A stretch of 64,000 bases of DNA from Enoplolaimus lenunculus (Eukaryota; Nematoda; Enoplea; Enoplida; Thoracostomopsidae), in contig JASANG010002377.1 in the NCBI GenBank assembly GCA_030248215.1, positions 33,186 through 97,185 of the forward strand, in the 5' to 3' direction. The position numbers were made by a program, and so were the translations under genes. Shown piece by piece: positions 33,691-45,314 of the stretch (its first letter is position 1; the number at the start of each line of letters is the position of its first letter). The notes below the pieces were generated by a model. It saw only the letters and a list, made by a program, of their open reading frames with translations, did not search any database and was not told where the DNA came from.

Positions 33691-36600
33691 ATGTCTGTTG
33701 GAAAAAAGATTGCTGCCGAAGAATGTGTAAACCGACACTGCGCCTCAGGACAAGTAACCGAAAACTTTGAAATTGAGTGTAAATTTGAGATTAAAAATAT
33801 TTAAAACTTTAGAAAAATAAACTTGAGATTCAAATAAATTAAAAATTTTGAAATTGAAAATAAATTTGAGATTCAAAAAAATTTAAAACTTTGAAATTGA
33901 GAATAAATTTAAGATTCAAAAAATATAAAACTTTGCAAATGAGGGCGGAGGTACGGAATATGGACCCCCTAGGAATTTAACAAAAAATAGTTCATTTTAT
34001 AGATTTCGACGCGCTGAGTTCAGCAGTGCATTTTTTAGCGCTGCAGGATCCCCGGTTCTATAGTTATGGCCCTTTAAATTTTAACTTTTTAACATACAAT
34101 ACAAACAACAATCGAATTGTGTAATGAATAAACCTGGTTAAGCTTATATTTAACGAACATGTGACTAATAGATACTTCCTGTTCCAATCTGTGCGTGTTT
34201 GCACTATAATCTCGATGACCATAACTTCTAAACCGTTGGTCATAAAACTTTGAAAATGGGAATAAATTTGAGATTAAAAAAATAGAATTCTGAAAATGAG
34301 AATAAATTTGAGATTCAAGAAATTTAAAACTTTCAAATTTAAAAGAAATTTGATATTCAAAATATTTTAGCACAAATCAAAGTAGAATTTTTGTAGCGGT
34401 TAAAATTTTGCAGCGACACTGCCAGAACTAAATGCATGGCGTGTCAAGGGTCAGAAATTGAAATTAACGAAATATATAAGCTTCGAAAGAATAAAATGGA
34501 TGAGTCTATTTCAAGCCTAAGCTAAGCCTAAGCAAAAAATTAGCCTAAAGCTTAAACTGACTTTATTATAGCCCCTCCGGAAAACGATTCGGCCCTTTTC
34601 AATACATGGGCCCTTTTGTTTATAGGTAATTGGTATTGGATCGGGTTCAACGGTGATTCCAGCTGTCGAACGTTTAGGTCAGTTATATCGAACCGGGGCG
34701 ATTGAAAATATTCGCTGTGTTCCAAGTTCATTTCAGTCACGTCAATTAATTGTTGACAATGGTTTGCCGCTTAGCACACTTGAAATTACACCTCGTTTAG
34801 CTGTTTATATAGGTAAGTGAATTTACATTGTTCCTTTTATTATAATTTTACAGGCATAACTATAGTTTTTGTCTACTTTTTCTCAGTTTTCATAGTTTTC
34901 AAAGTATTTCAATTCAAACTATGGCTTCGCTTAAGTTAAGCTTAAAAATATGCGTGTACCTTGGCTTTGGCTTATTATTAGGCCCTACTAAGGTCGAAAT
35001 GTGATTGTTAAATTTTTGTGTCAGAAGTTTAGATAATAAAAGTTCTATTGTTGGGCCAAAAATACCACAAATAACTGTAATTGGTAGAAACACACTGGAA
35101 GTCTGGCTTATTTTTAAGCTAAAAATAGAAAGTAGCTAAATTGATTTAGATATATTTTGAATTGTTTTTTTAAAATTTAGACGGTGCTGATGAGTTCGAT
35201 CGTCAGTTGAATTGTATCAAAGGTGGCGGAGGCTGTTTAACGCAAGAAAAAATAGCAATGAGTTGTGCTGACAAATTTTATATTGTTGCACATTCAATAA
35301 AATATGCTAATATACTGGGTAAGTTTACTGTTCTGTGATTTTTTTTCAATGAGATTTCAACATACTCAGGAGCGAATAATGGTTCGGTCGCACACGGCCG
35401 TAGCAACGGTGGGCCGGAGTCCCAGCTTCGAGATGTTCAAAATAATTGTATTAGGATTTAATGCTAAAATTGCGTTAATATGATTGTCGCTCGCGAGTTT
35501 TGTTTTATTATATTGCGTACCGTTGTTTAATCAGTTCCTGCGCTGCGCCCATGGTGGAAGCGGCTGTGCCCATGGTGGGAGCGGCTGTGCCCATGGTGGG
35601 AGCGGCTGTCCCCATGGTGGGAGCGGCTGTGCCCATGGTGGGAGCGGCTGTGCCCATGGTGGGAGCGGCTGTGCCCATGGTGAGAGCGGCTGTGCCCATG
35701 GTGGGAGCGGCTGTGCCCATGGTGGGAGCGGCTGTCCCCATGGTGGGAGCGGCTGTCCCCATGGTGGGAGCGGCTGTCCCCATGGTGGGAGCGGCTGTGC
35801 CCGTGGTGGGAGCGGCTGTGCCCATGGTGGGAGCGGCTGTCCCCATGGTGGGAGCGGCTGTGCCCATGGTGGGAGCGGCTGTCCCCATGGTGGGAGCGGC
35901 TGTGCCCATGGTGGGAGCGGCTGTCCCCATGGTGGGAGCGGCTGTGCCCATGGTGGGAGCGGCTGTGCCCATGGTGGGAGCGGCTGCGCCCATGGTGGGA
36001 GCGGCTGTTTGGGTATTGTGGCCTGAGGTCGATCCTGAATATTTCGACGGTCGATATATATTTTTGCTAAGTTGAAATTGATAGACCGCAGTTTATTAAT
36101 ACGTATTTGAGGTAATGTGTTACAGATGTATAGTTATGATTTGAGATTAAAAGCTGCGCCGGGAAGGTCGAATGTTGTTTCGTTGGTCACGTACCGATAA
36201 GCAGCTTAATAGCTGGAACCTCTAATGAAGTTGTGGCTACTTATTTACTGATTAACCAGATAAAGTCGACCGTAGAAAAGGTTTTATTGTCAACTAAAAC
36301 TTCTGTTTTAACTTGAACAGTAAGAAATTTCAATACAAGAGTGAGTCCCTGTTATTAAAATTCTGTTTTTGACATTCGAGAAAATCCGTTCGGGATAATC
36401 GCTTAGAAATATCTCCAACATCGAAACACATTTGCTATTTAAATTCGACTCTTTTTAATCGAAGTGGCCCATTTTTTGCGTTATGGTTAGTTTTGCATTT
36501 TCTATAAGGAACTAATTGGACAAGCTTGCCAATTGACGTAATTCCTCAAGCGTGGAAACCGATTCAGTTACGCATTGAAGCGGTACTTGGTGGTAAGGCG

Positions 36601-36858
36601 TTATTGCGGCATGCGAAAGCGAAAGCTGGTCCGTTGGTCACTGATAACGGCAACTTTATTATCGATTGGACCTTTCCTGGTGGCACGTTTGGTGAGAACG
36701 GCGTGCCTCGTAGCCGAGAAGAAATGACCAAACTTAATGGAGCACTTCTTGCCATGCCTGGTGTGATTGAAACTGGTCTGTTTGTTGGGAACGCCCACGC
36801 AGCTTATATTGGCGACGATACTGGGGAATTGAGGTGTATTGTTCCGGAATCGAATTAG
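33691..36858 (+). CDS. Ribose-5-phosphate isomerase (RpiA family), four exons
   Basis: Interconverts ribose 5-phosphate and ribulose 5-phosphate in the non-oxidative pentose phosphate pathway, in the cytosol. Exons 33691-33753, 34626-34812, 35181-35318 and 36509-36858 (phases 0, 1, 1) give 245 residues, a normal length. Motifs: [10 protein letters not shown] at 22-31 (phosphate loop), DGADEFD at 84-90, [11 protein letters not shown] at 97-107, [16 protein letters not shown] and [10 protein letters not shown] near the end. Asp84, Asp87, Lys97 and Glu106 correspond to the catalytic residues of E. coli RpiA (Asp81, Asp84, Lys94, Glu103), so the enzyme looks active. The start was chosen because [21 protein letters not shown] matches the usual KKxAA first helix and splices in phase to VIGIG. 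Intron 1 holds family A debris, intron 3 a 21-bp minisatellite. A candidate poly(A) signal lies at 37166. Confidence 0.93.
33761..34380. repeat. Degenerate AT-rich tandem repeat in isomerase intron 1
   Basis: GAATAAATTTGAGATTCAA and AAAACTTTGAAATTGA recur every roughly 50-60 bases at 33765-33945 and again at 34241-34370, separated by a unique stretch around 33950-34240. A frame on the minus strand at 34089-34373 is only a by-product. Confidence 0.6.
34510..34613. repeat. Family A fragment just upstream of isomerase exon 2
   Basis: AAGCCTAAGCAAAAAATTAG, CTAAAGCTTAAACTG and the end CAATACATGGGCCC match the right half of family A. It ends 13 bases before the exon at 34626, so element sequence makes up most of the acceptor region. 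Confidence 0.6.
35545..36009. repeat. 21-bp GC-rich minisatellite in isomerase intron 3
   Basis: About 22 copies of a unit containing CCCATGGTGGGAGCGGCTG, nearly identical, with most differences at a single position (CTGTCCCC against CTGTGCCC). The unit length is a multiple of three and lacks stops in several frames, so long frames appear on both strands: (CAHGGSG)n, (VPMVGAA)n and (PTMGTAA)n. It is far more GC-rich than its surroundings. Confidence 0.95.
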
Positions 36859-37533
36859 TAAAATGGTGTCTTGAAAATGTAATCCAAAACAGCTATAGAT
36901 TCAGTCATCAGTTAGCGATAAATTTTCAAACAATCGAGCTGCCATTTTCTATAGATCCAGGTCTTAAATGCTATAACTTCTGTCATCAGTTAGCGATAGG
37001 TTTTTAAGCAAGCGAACTACGGCGTTTGTAAATGACGAATTAAATCGCACAAAAATTTTATAAAATGCAGTTGTTAAAAATTGTCAAAATATAAAATTTG
37101 TTTTATTTCGAAAGTATTATTTTTGACGCGTCAAAGTTACAAAATCCGTCATCAGCTGCGTAGAGAATAAAAGCCGCTATTTGTAAACCAGTAATTTAAA
37201 ATTTAGAAATTGTCAATACATTTTAATTTGGAGCTGATGATGTATTTCTGGGTTGTTGGTTGTAGATTCGTAACTTTGCCTGATTAAAAACTGATCAGCA
37301 TTCGTCAATGCATTTGATACGATATCTATTGCAAAAATCAGCTGGGTTCTTGTACGCTATCAATCGAATTTCAAATTATGAAGTCTTGTTTAAAAGTTTG
37401 TCCGAGCAGCGGACCGATAATCCGTACGTCGTGGGTTCGAGCCGCACCGCATCCACAGCAAAATTTTCGTGAAGGGCTCTATATGGTACTGCTTAACTTA
37501 GAATTACAGGGTAGGCAAAAGTTTGGACGTAGC

Positions 37534-37715
37534 GGCCCACGTAAAGATCAGGGGCGGAACGTTTTTCTGTTGGACTAGAATAGAGCAGGCTTACGCTTTA
37601 GACTATTTTTTGCTTGGCTTAGGCTTAGGCTTAGGAATAAACTCATTCTTACGCTTAGGCTTAGGCTTAGAAATATGCTTATAATACTGTCCCGCCCCTG
37701 TTGTTTACATGGGCC
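37534..37715. mobile_element. Family A element with internal TTAGGC tracts
   Basis: Ends GGCCCACGTAAAGATCAGGG and CCTGTTGTTTACATGGGCC are inverted copies. Inside: GGGGCGGAACGTTTTTCTG, TTTTTTGCTTGGCTTAGGC and two GGCTTAGGCTTAGG tracts separated by ATTCTTACGC. Near-complete copy, no coding capacity. Confidence 0.7.
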
Positions 37716-38065
37716 GGCATAGCTAAAGCTTTTTCTTAAGCCTAAGCATAACTGTACAGGTGGTGTAAGGTGTACAAGTGCACGTGTCTGGTGTTACATA
37801 CAGTTATTGGTTCAGATTTTTGTGTTGCGTGATCTCACTGATCGGTATTAATGGTTTATATAAAAGCTAAAGCTAACTTGCCTTTGAAGTGTTGTAAGTG
37901 TTTTGATGAAGATTTGCCGCAAATACGATGTTTGTTTATTAATAAATTTTAAGAGTCGTTTGTTGTTCCTGGGGACGTGCTGGGTTGTGAAAACAGCGGA
38001 TCAAGAGTTATTCGCGAAGCGTTGACAGAATTAAGCGTTTTTATGCTTCTGTTGAGAAGTCTGCA

Positions 38066-38275
38066 CACTGCAAAAAATGGTGAGTCAAATTGACTCTCTC
38101 CGAAATAGGCTCTACGGGACTAGACAAACTGAGCCAAATTCGACTCCAATAGAATCAAGTTTGACTCGCTAAATCGCACGTTTGACTCGGGTGGAGTTGA
38201 ATTTTGACTCAGTTTGTGTAGTCCCGTAGAGCCTATTTCGGAGGGAGTCTATATGACTCATCATTTTTTGCAGTG
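38066..38275. mobile_element. Family C foldback element, copy 1
   Basis: Begins CACTGCAAAAAATGGTGAG and ends CATCATTTTTTGCAGTG; the arms are long inverted repeats (AATAGGCTCTACGGGACTA against TAGTCCCGTAGAGCC) of about 70 bases, with AATTTGACTC-like words in the middle. It could form a long hairpin. Confidence 0.75.
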
Positions 38276-38276
38276 C

Positions 38277-38423
38277 AAATGAAGCGGGTGGAACGTTTTT
38301 CTGCAGGACTTTAATAGAGTAAGCTTAAGCTTTAGGTATATTTGTGCTCAGGGTTTTCTTCATATAAGCTCACTGTTACGCTTAGAATTAGGAATTATAC
38401 CTACTGTTACGGCTCTGTTCTGT
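38277..38423. mobile_element. Family A element, diverged copy next to a foldback
   Basis: GGGTGGAACGTTTTTCTGC, AATAGAGTAAGCTTAAGC and CTACTGTTACGGCTCTG match family A, but the TTAGGC tract has decayed to CTTAGAATTAGG. It abuts the foldback at 38066-38275. Confidence 0.5.
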
Positions 38424-40374
38424 AGATTGCTCTAAATTGTAAAGTTGCGAACAAATATACTGAATTCTGAATCCTAGTTGCGTTGAAAAAATCGGAGATT
38501 GAGGTCAAATCTTGCCGGATGGGAACCGGAGGTGAAGCAAAATGATAAATTTGAGGTGTCCGCACGGGTGACGCATGGTGACGGTCGGCGCCGTACGGGT
38601 GACGGATGGCGCCGCACGTCAATAAAAGTAAAAGCGCAACCCTTAAACTACATAATGTTAAAAATCGTTTTTAACTTTTCGCTTTTGAGAAATTTCAGAA
38701 ATTAAAGCTTTTCAAATTTGCCTTAATGCACCAGGAAGTCACCAAAACGGTACAAATTTTATAAAAATGAGAAAAATTTCATAACCAAAACCTGGGTACT
38801 TAAAAAACTGAATTTTTGCCAAAGTCAGAAGTATACAAAATAAATTGTCTATATTCAAAAATATTGTGTGAACTTTAAGACTATTATGACTTAATACAGA
38901 ATCAAGACATTTACGTCTTGAATTCCAGACTTTTATTTGTTAAAATTTTCAGAAATATTGGTGTTGAATGTTTTGGGCGTATTTCATGAACGATGAAGAC
39001 AAATATTTCTGAATTATAAAACAAGTGTTTCTGAAATAAAAGACAAATTTGTCTGAGATACAAGACAAAGATTTTCCAGGAACCAACCCAAAGTTCTTAA
39101 CACTCAAAACAATTTGCCTGGAATACGCAAATTATTGCAGGAATTGGATAATTAAAATATAATAAACTTTTTACGTCCGAATAGTTTTTGACTAAACGCT
39201 GATTGCTCTGAATAATTCAGTAAATAAATTTTAGTGTATTAATGATTGCACATGCGTAAATTTTGCTGTTACTTTTATGTTCAAAAGATTACTCTTCACA
39301 ACCACTGCAACAAATTGCACAATTTGAAATTACTGAATTTACGTTTTCCATATATACATGTATATATTATATGTAAGAAAATAAATATATAAACTATAAG
39401 TGTGTATATCACATATACGATAAATAAATATAATTCATACATACTATATATTACATATGTAAATATGTTAAATATTAAAATTTATAATAAAATAATAATT
39501 TCAATATGCTTCCGCTGATGCATATATATTTGAATTAACTTTTGCGGCAATGACTTCCGTCAACGGCATAAAGAATGATTTCAATTGCGCGAACTTTCAC
39601 TGCCGTCTCTCATGCGTATACAGGAATATGTGTTTCGCGTCGTCCCGAGAATTTCCGCTGTTATGAGTCAAGGTGAAGCGAAATTAAAATTTGAAAAAAA
39701 CATAATCTGTCGTTCTGTCTTGTCACAATATAATAATTATACCCAGGATTATTATCATTTCTGAGCGGTGCGTTTCTGTTGTGTGCAGTTTTTTTAAGGA
39801 TTTTGACAAATTTTCGTTTGAATCATTTTTAAACTGCGATGTTTCAAGTTTATAGGAATTATTGTTCCTCGGAATAAAAATTTAAAAATTTATATGTGAC
39901 CTTACTGTTAATACTCGGGTCAAAATTGATAGAAGGTTAGTGATTGTTATATTAAAACTTTGATGCTAGAAAATGTTGCAAATTAAACCAAGTGCTGTGA
40001 CAGAGGTGTTTTGCAACAAATCGCTATATTTCGCACTATTGAAAAAATAAATGATGTTTTTTGAGCAAAATTCAACTTTTAAACGTTTGTTTTTAGTTTA
40101 AATATTGCAACATGGCTCTGAATTTAAGAAAAAATAAAGTTTGTTTTATATTTAAAACATTAACATTTTTAGCATTTCACAGCTTGTTTTAACAAGCACT
40201 CTAATTGTGGCCACTGCTATTAGCATTTCCGGACTCCGGAACTGTCGGTTTCCATAATGCAATCACTACAATCCTTTACGGCAGGGAATAGTTGGATATC
40301 TGTTTTCGTTTCCGGGAAAAATCGGTGTCCGTTTTCGTTTTCGTTTCTATTATTGAATTTCGAAAATTCGGTTA

Positions 40375-40795
40375 GCTTTACCAAGAGTGCATGATACCCT
40401 TTAACAAGAGTATGCAACTGTGTACATTCTATGTAAAAAAATGTACCCAGCGCACGTTGCATTTTTGGCTCACCCCCCGTATTTGGGGGGTCAAAATTTC
40501 CATCGATGTTGAAATTCATGTGCTATTGCATATACTAAAATGTGGTCCGATTATATTTTCGGTGTTGGCTGGCGGATAGACGTGTAAAATGAACGAAAAA
40601 TTGACCCCCCCCCCCCGAAAATGAGGTGGGTTGGCCAAAAACGCAACGCGTGCCGGTACATTCTTTAATACACAGAATGTACCCAGTTGCACACTCTTGT
40701 TAGAGTGATCATCCACTCTTGGTTTTACGAAGAGCGTATAATGCTCTTTAACAAGAGCGTGCAACTGGGAACATGCCGTGTACAAAAGAATTAGG
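40375..40795. mobile_element. Palindromic element with C-rich centre
   Basis: CTTTAACAAGAGTATGCAAC, AATGTACCCAGCGCACGTTG and GGCTCACCCCCC on the left recur in inverted form on the right (CCCCCGAAAATGAGGTGGG, GCAACGCGTGCCGGTACATT, GTTGCACACTCTTGTTA). A second, directly repeated right arm follows (TTAACAAGAGCGTGCAACTG). A run of 10 or more C lies near 40607. Confidence 0.5.
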
Positions 40796-41084
40796 CCCTG
40801 AAAAGACATTTGTCACAACGGATAGTTCAAGCGGTTTTTGAACTGAGAAGCTGTTCTTTCTCATGTGACAACATCAGTTCTCGAGTGGACTGGACGCATT
40901 TTGATCCTCTGACTACTTGAAATTCGCCAGACGTCTTTCCAACTGCTTTTTTCGTTGACATTTGTGTCGTCCGTATTTTGCCGGCAAGCATACTACCATA
41001 TAACTATATAGTGCAATGCACTTGCATATACAGACGAACAAGCATGTAGCACATGCGTAAAGGGTAGGATTTTTGTGAAGCTAC

Positions 41085-41473
41085 TAGGGATGTGCCGATA
41101 CCAAAATTTTTGACGATGTTGATTCTTATTTTGAAAATTTGCCGATGCCGATTCCAACTTTAGTACTCACTTCTTACAGAACAAATAGGATATTACATAA
41201 CATCATTATGCGAAAACTTGAACGCTAACCACACTGAACGATTATAATTTTATTAGAATGGTTTGTTTCAATTAATTTTTTCAAACACAAACTCAAGCGA
41301 GATAACAGTTCCCCTGATCTGACAGACTGATATAAGCCGAGCAGTGAAACTGATAGCATTCCAACTGACTGTTATGTGCATCATGTATCTGCAAACAATC
41401 AGCAATTTTTTACGATGCCGACGCCGATACTCACTAAAAGTGCCGATTATTACCGGTTATCGGCACATCCCTA
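41085..41473. mobile_element. Family E element, complete copy
   Basis: Ends TAGGGATGTGCCGATACC and GGTTATCGGCACATCCCTA are inverted repeats of about 17 bases. The interior shares TTCTTATTTTGAAAATTTGC, TTCCAACTTTAGTA and CAAACACAAACTCAAG with the copies at 1-347 and 364-735. No coding capacity. Termini of this type occur in hAT-like MITEs, but I cannot fix the target-site duplication. Confidence 0.7.
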
Positions 41474-42439
41474 GAAGTTACCAATATCGAAATATCAAAA
41501 TTCTCAGTGGCTTCTATATATTACAAAAAAGCCACCGATTTTAGCCGGAAACGGACGCCAAATCTTGTCGGAACCGGATATCTGATACTTTTCTGCAGAC
41601 TTGCGTTTGCACACGTGTAGTACATCTAATACGTAGATCAATGTTGCTTATAGTAGACATGCTTATAGATTTTATATTCAGGAAATTAATATCAGATTGT
41701 GTGTATTGTGTTATTGTGTTTGCAGTTGCACCATAATTATGCGTTTAAACTGCAGTATTAAATATATAATTGCAATTAATATTTAATGTTGTTTAGTGCA
41801 GTCGACGCGATTTAAAATAGATTTAACCTTAAAATTCTGTACCAGGGTATTGCGAGGATTTCATACAGGAGAGATTTACTCGTTTACGGACGGAATTTGT
41901 GATAAACAAAGTTAGCAACAAAAACACTTTCAACCCCACGGGTCAAAAGACGGTAGTAGTTGAAGGTTTTCGCGTTTATTCTGGAATATCGGGGAGACGT
42001 ATCTTCGGTATGACCCCTTTCAATATATACAACTCTGGTTGACATATGTTCAAAATTGTTAAAAATTAGTCAAATCATTGTGTAAGTCGTTCCGGTCTTT
42101 TGGATTAACAACCATACGATGCTATTTTATAGTAGCGCTTGTATGTTGCGAATTTTGGTGTTTGGCTGTTAACACAGTTATATTTCATCTCAGTATAATA
42201 AATAAGATTGTTTTGAAATTATTTTAGAACTTTTGAAAAAATACAAGTATAATTAAAATCCACTAATAAAATTCGTAATGTGTCGACCTTTCAGAAACCG
42301 ATGCTATTTTAAGTTAAAGTAAAAGACTGCAATACCGAAATTTATTTTTGCAGCACGAATACGTCAATTTACTTGAAGACTTTGCTCTATTTTAGCTTTT
42401 ACAAGTGCGTACTCAACATAATTAGATGGGATTTACAAA

Positions 42440-43500
42440 TTTTGAGGAAGGGCATACAAGGATTTCGAGATTAGACGGACCTAATAAGATTTCAGGAAGG
42501 GCATACAAGGGTTTCGAGTTTAGACGGACCTAATAAGATTTCAGGACGGGCATACAAGGGTTTCGAGTTTTAGACGGACCTGATAAGATTTCAGGACGGG
42601 CATACAAGGATTTCGAGTTTAGACGGACCTAATAAGATTTCAGGAAGGGCATACAAGGGTTTCGAGTTTAGACGGACCTAATAAGATTTCAGGATGGGCA
42701 TACAAGGGTTTCGAGTTTAGACGGACCTAATAAGATTTCAGGACGGGCATACAAGGGTTTCGAGTTTTAGACGGACCTGATAAGATTTCAGGACGGGCAT
42801 ACAAGGATTTCGAGTTTAGACGGACCTAATAAGATATCAGGACGGGCATACAAGGATTTCGAGTTTTAGACGGACCTAATAAGATTTCAGGATGGGCATA
42901 CAAGGATTTCGAGTTTGGACGGACCTAATAAGATTTCAGGATGGGCATACAAGGATTTTGAGTTTAGACGGACCTAATAAGATTTCAGGATGGGCATACA
43001 AGGATTTCGAGTTTAGACGAACCTAATAAGATTTCAGGATGGGCATACAAGGATTTCAAGGTTAACGGGCCTAACAAATTTTCAGGGCAGGCATAAGATT
43101 TCAGGACGGGCATACAAGGGTTTCGAGTTTTAGACGGACCTGATAAGATTTCAGGACGGGCATACAAGGATTTCGAGTTTAGACGGACCTAATAAGATAT
43201 CAGGACGGGCATACAAGGATTTCGAGTTTTAGACGGACCTAATAAGATTTCAGGATGGGCATACAAGGATTTCGAGTTTGGACGGACCTAATAAGATTTC
43301 AGGATGGGCATACAAGGATTTCGAGTTTAGACGGACCTAATAAGATTTCAGGACGGGCATACTAGGATTTCGAGTTTAGACGAACCTAATAAGATTTCAG
43401 GACGGGCGTACAAGAATTCAAGGTAAACGGGCCTAACAAATTTTCAGGACAGGCATGCAAGGATTTCGAGTTAGACGGGACTAACAAACGTTTAAGAAGA
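42440..43500. repeat. 49-bp minisatellite with higher-order structure
   Basis: About 21 copies of a unit with GACGGACCTAATAAGATTTC and GGGCATACAAGGATTTCGAG. Distinct variants (GTTTTAGACGGACCTGATA; GGATGGGC; GGACGGGC) recur in the same order near 42546, 42737 and 43104, so blocks of several units were duplicated. Irregular units lie near 43060 and 43420. Confidence 0.92.
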
Positions 43501-43990
43501 TCTCACAAGGATTTCGAAATTTTATCAACAACCAATGTTTTCTAGTGAATGTTGATACTCCTTGCCCCCGCGTTTCGATACAGGCCATAATTTTTAAGTT
43601 TAGTTATTCATGCATTTCTCGTCTAAATCTTTTGAACGGCTGCTGACTGCGACTCTTAAGTTTAAATTTACCATTTGATAACAGTTGCTGTAAAAGTGCA
43701 TGAGAAAAGTTTTACGTTGAGTTATTTTGGCATTGCAGTCAACAAAACTGTGGTTAAGTTGTGCTGATAATATATTGAAATTTAAGTAATTTCGATATAC
43801 AATTATTTGTTGGCTTACGGTTGTATAGTTTCATTTTGAGTTGTAAATTTCGTTGTTTATTTACAAAAATTTTTGATAATGGGTGCTGCGTAATTTCTTT
43901 AAGCAAAATATTAAACAGAACAAAATTTAAGTAAAATTGTACCGTAACATAACATTGACTATCTTTTAAAAATGAACCTTGCTATTTTTT

Positions 43991-44443
43991 GCCAATGTAA
44001 AGAACAGCGGCGGAACAGTATTATAAGCATATTCCTAAGCCTAAGTTTAAGCCTAAGCGTAGAATGAGCACATTTCTAAGCCTAAGCTTAAGCCTAAGCG
44101 TAGAATGAGCATATTTCTAAGCTTAAGCCTAAGCCTAAGCGTAGAATGAGCATATTCCTAAGCCTAAGCCTAATCCGAAGCGTAGAATGAGCATATTCCT
44201 AAGCCTAAGCCTAATCCGAAGCGTAGAATGAGCATATTCCTAAGCCTAAGCCTAAGCGTAGAATGAGCATATTCCTAAGCCTAAGCCTAAGCGTACAATG
44301 AGCATATTTCTAAGCCTAAGTCTAAGGTTAAGCCTAAGCGTAGAATGAAGCCTAAGCCAAGCAAAAAACTTAGTCTAAAGCTTAAGCTTATTCTTTTCCA
44401 GTCCAACAGAAAAACGTCCGGCCCCTGATCGTTACATGAGCCC
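43991..44443. mobile_element. Family A element with expanded TTAGGC-type array
   Basis: Left end GCCAATGTAAAGAACAGCGG, right end GGCCCCTGATCGTTACATGA. Between them is an internal tandem array of about eight units, each with CCTAAGCCTAAGC plus GTAGAATGAGCATATTC. The array makes this copy more than twice as long as the one at 37534. Confidence 0.75.
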
Positions 44444-44879
44444 TATTTTTTCTGCAAAAACATTCTCTCTCCTCTTATGATAAGCCATTGGTGTACTTAT
44501 TATTTACGTAAATTTGACTTCATTTTGCCGACGTTCATGTTAATACGGTAGATATAGAATTTGTAAAGTATACTGTTATAGCATTTTAGAAAAAATTCCT
44601 TAAACGGCTGTTAAGACTATTTTAAGATAAATGGAACGTCTGTGATACGTAATTTATTTATTTTGAGATCTGTTTCTGCGTAAAAATCTCATTGATACGT
44701 TGTAAGCCCTGCTGCCATTCCGGTCAATTGCATACTAATTGCAAAATGACAATTTTTTTACTAAAAATGATTCGTTCAGTCAGCTCGTCACAAAGGTATT
44801 AAATTGGTATTGTCTGGAGCTAAACTGTTAATAGCTTAAGGTAACCTGAATAGCAGTTTGGTCAACGACTCATAAACAC

Positions 44880-45314
44880 AAAACAGGAACAGGAACCGGA
44901 ATTGGATCTCTTTGCAGGAACCGGAACAGGAACAGGAACCGGAATTAAAAAATAATTTTAGTCACCGAATTACTGTTGGGCTTTTAGAAAAGTTTGCAAA
45001 CCATTGCTTCAGCGAAGTTTCAGCTATTTCATCATCAAATTTCACGAAAACCCATCAGAGACAGTTTATTAACAAAATTGAACTAGTTGCAAAAACACTC
45101 GTTTCGAAATAACTAATTTTCAAAGACAAAGTTTCCAGTACTTAAATAATTGTGAATAAGTTGCCAGGAAACCGAAAAATTCCGGCTCCTGCATCATTGA
45201 ACGCATGAACACAAACAGGACCAGGAATTAAATTTTTGCAGGAATTTCGGCCGGAAAAGGAATTCCGGCCGGAAAAGGAATTCCGGCCGGAAAAGGAATT
45301 CCGGTTGAACCCTG
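44880..45314. mobile_element. Family D derivative with 18-bp internal tandem
   Basis: Left end AACAGGAACCGGAATTGG and right end GAATTCCGGTTGAACCCTG are family D-like. Near 45243-45300 an 18-bp unit (GGAATTCCGGCCGGAAAA) is repeated three to four times. The frame at 45236-45508 only reads this tandem. Confidence 0.55.

Noticed and set aside
35484-36075. Long open frames on both strands with heptapeptide repeats (up to 191 codons)
   Set aside because: They only read through the 21-bp minisatellite, whose unit is divisible by three; they sit in an intron of the isomerase gene and lack any known domain.
42440-43500. CRISPR-like direct repeats
   Set aside because: Units are contiguous with no unique spacers and the genome is eukaryotic; it is a minisatellite.
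43991-44443. Telomere or chromosome end
   Set aside because: The TTAGGC runs are short, interrupted and enclosed by fixed flanks of family A on both sides, with ordinary DNA beyond.
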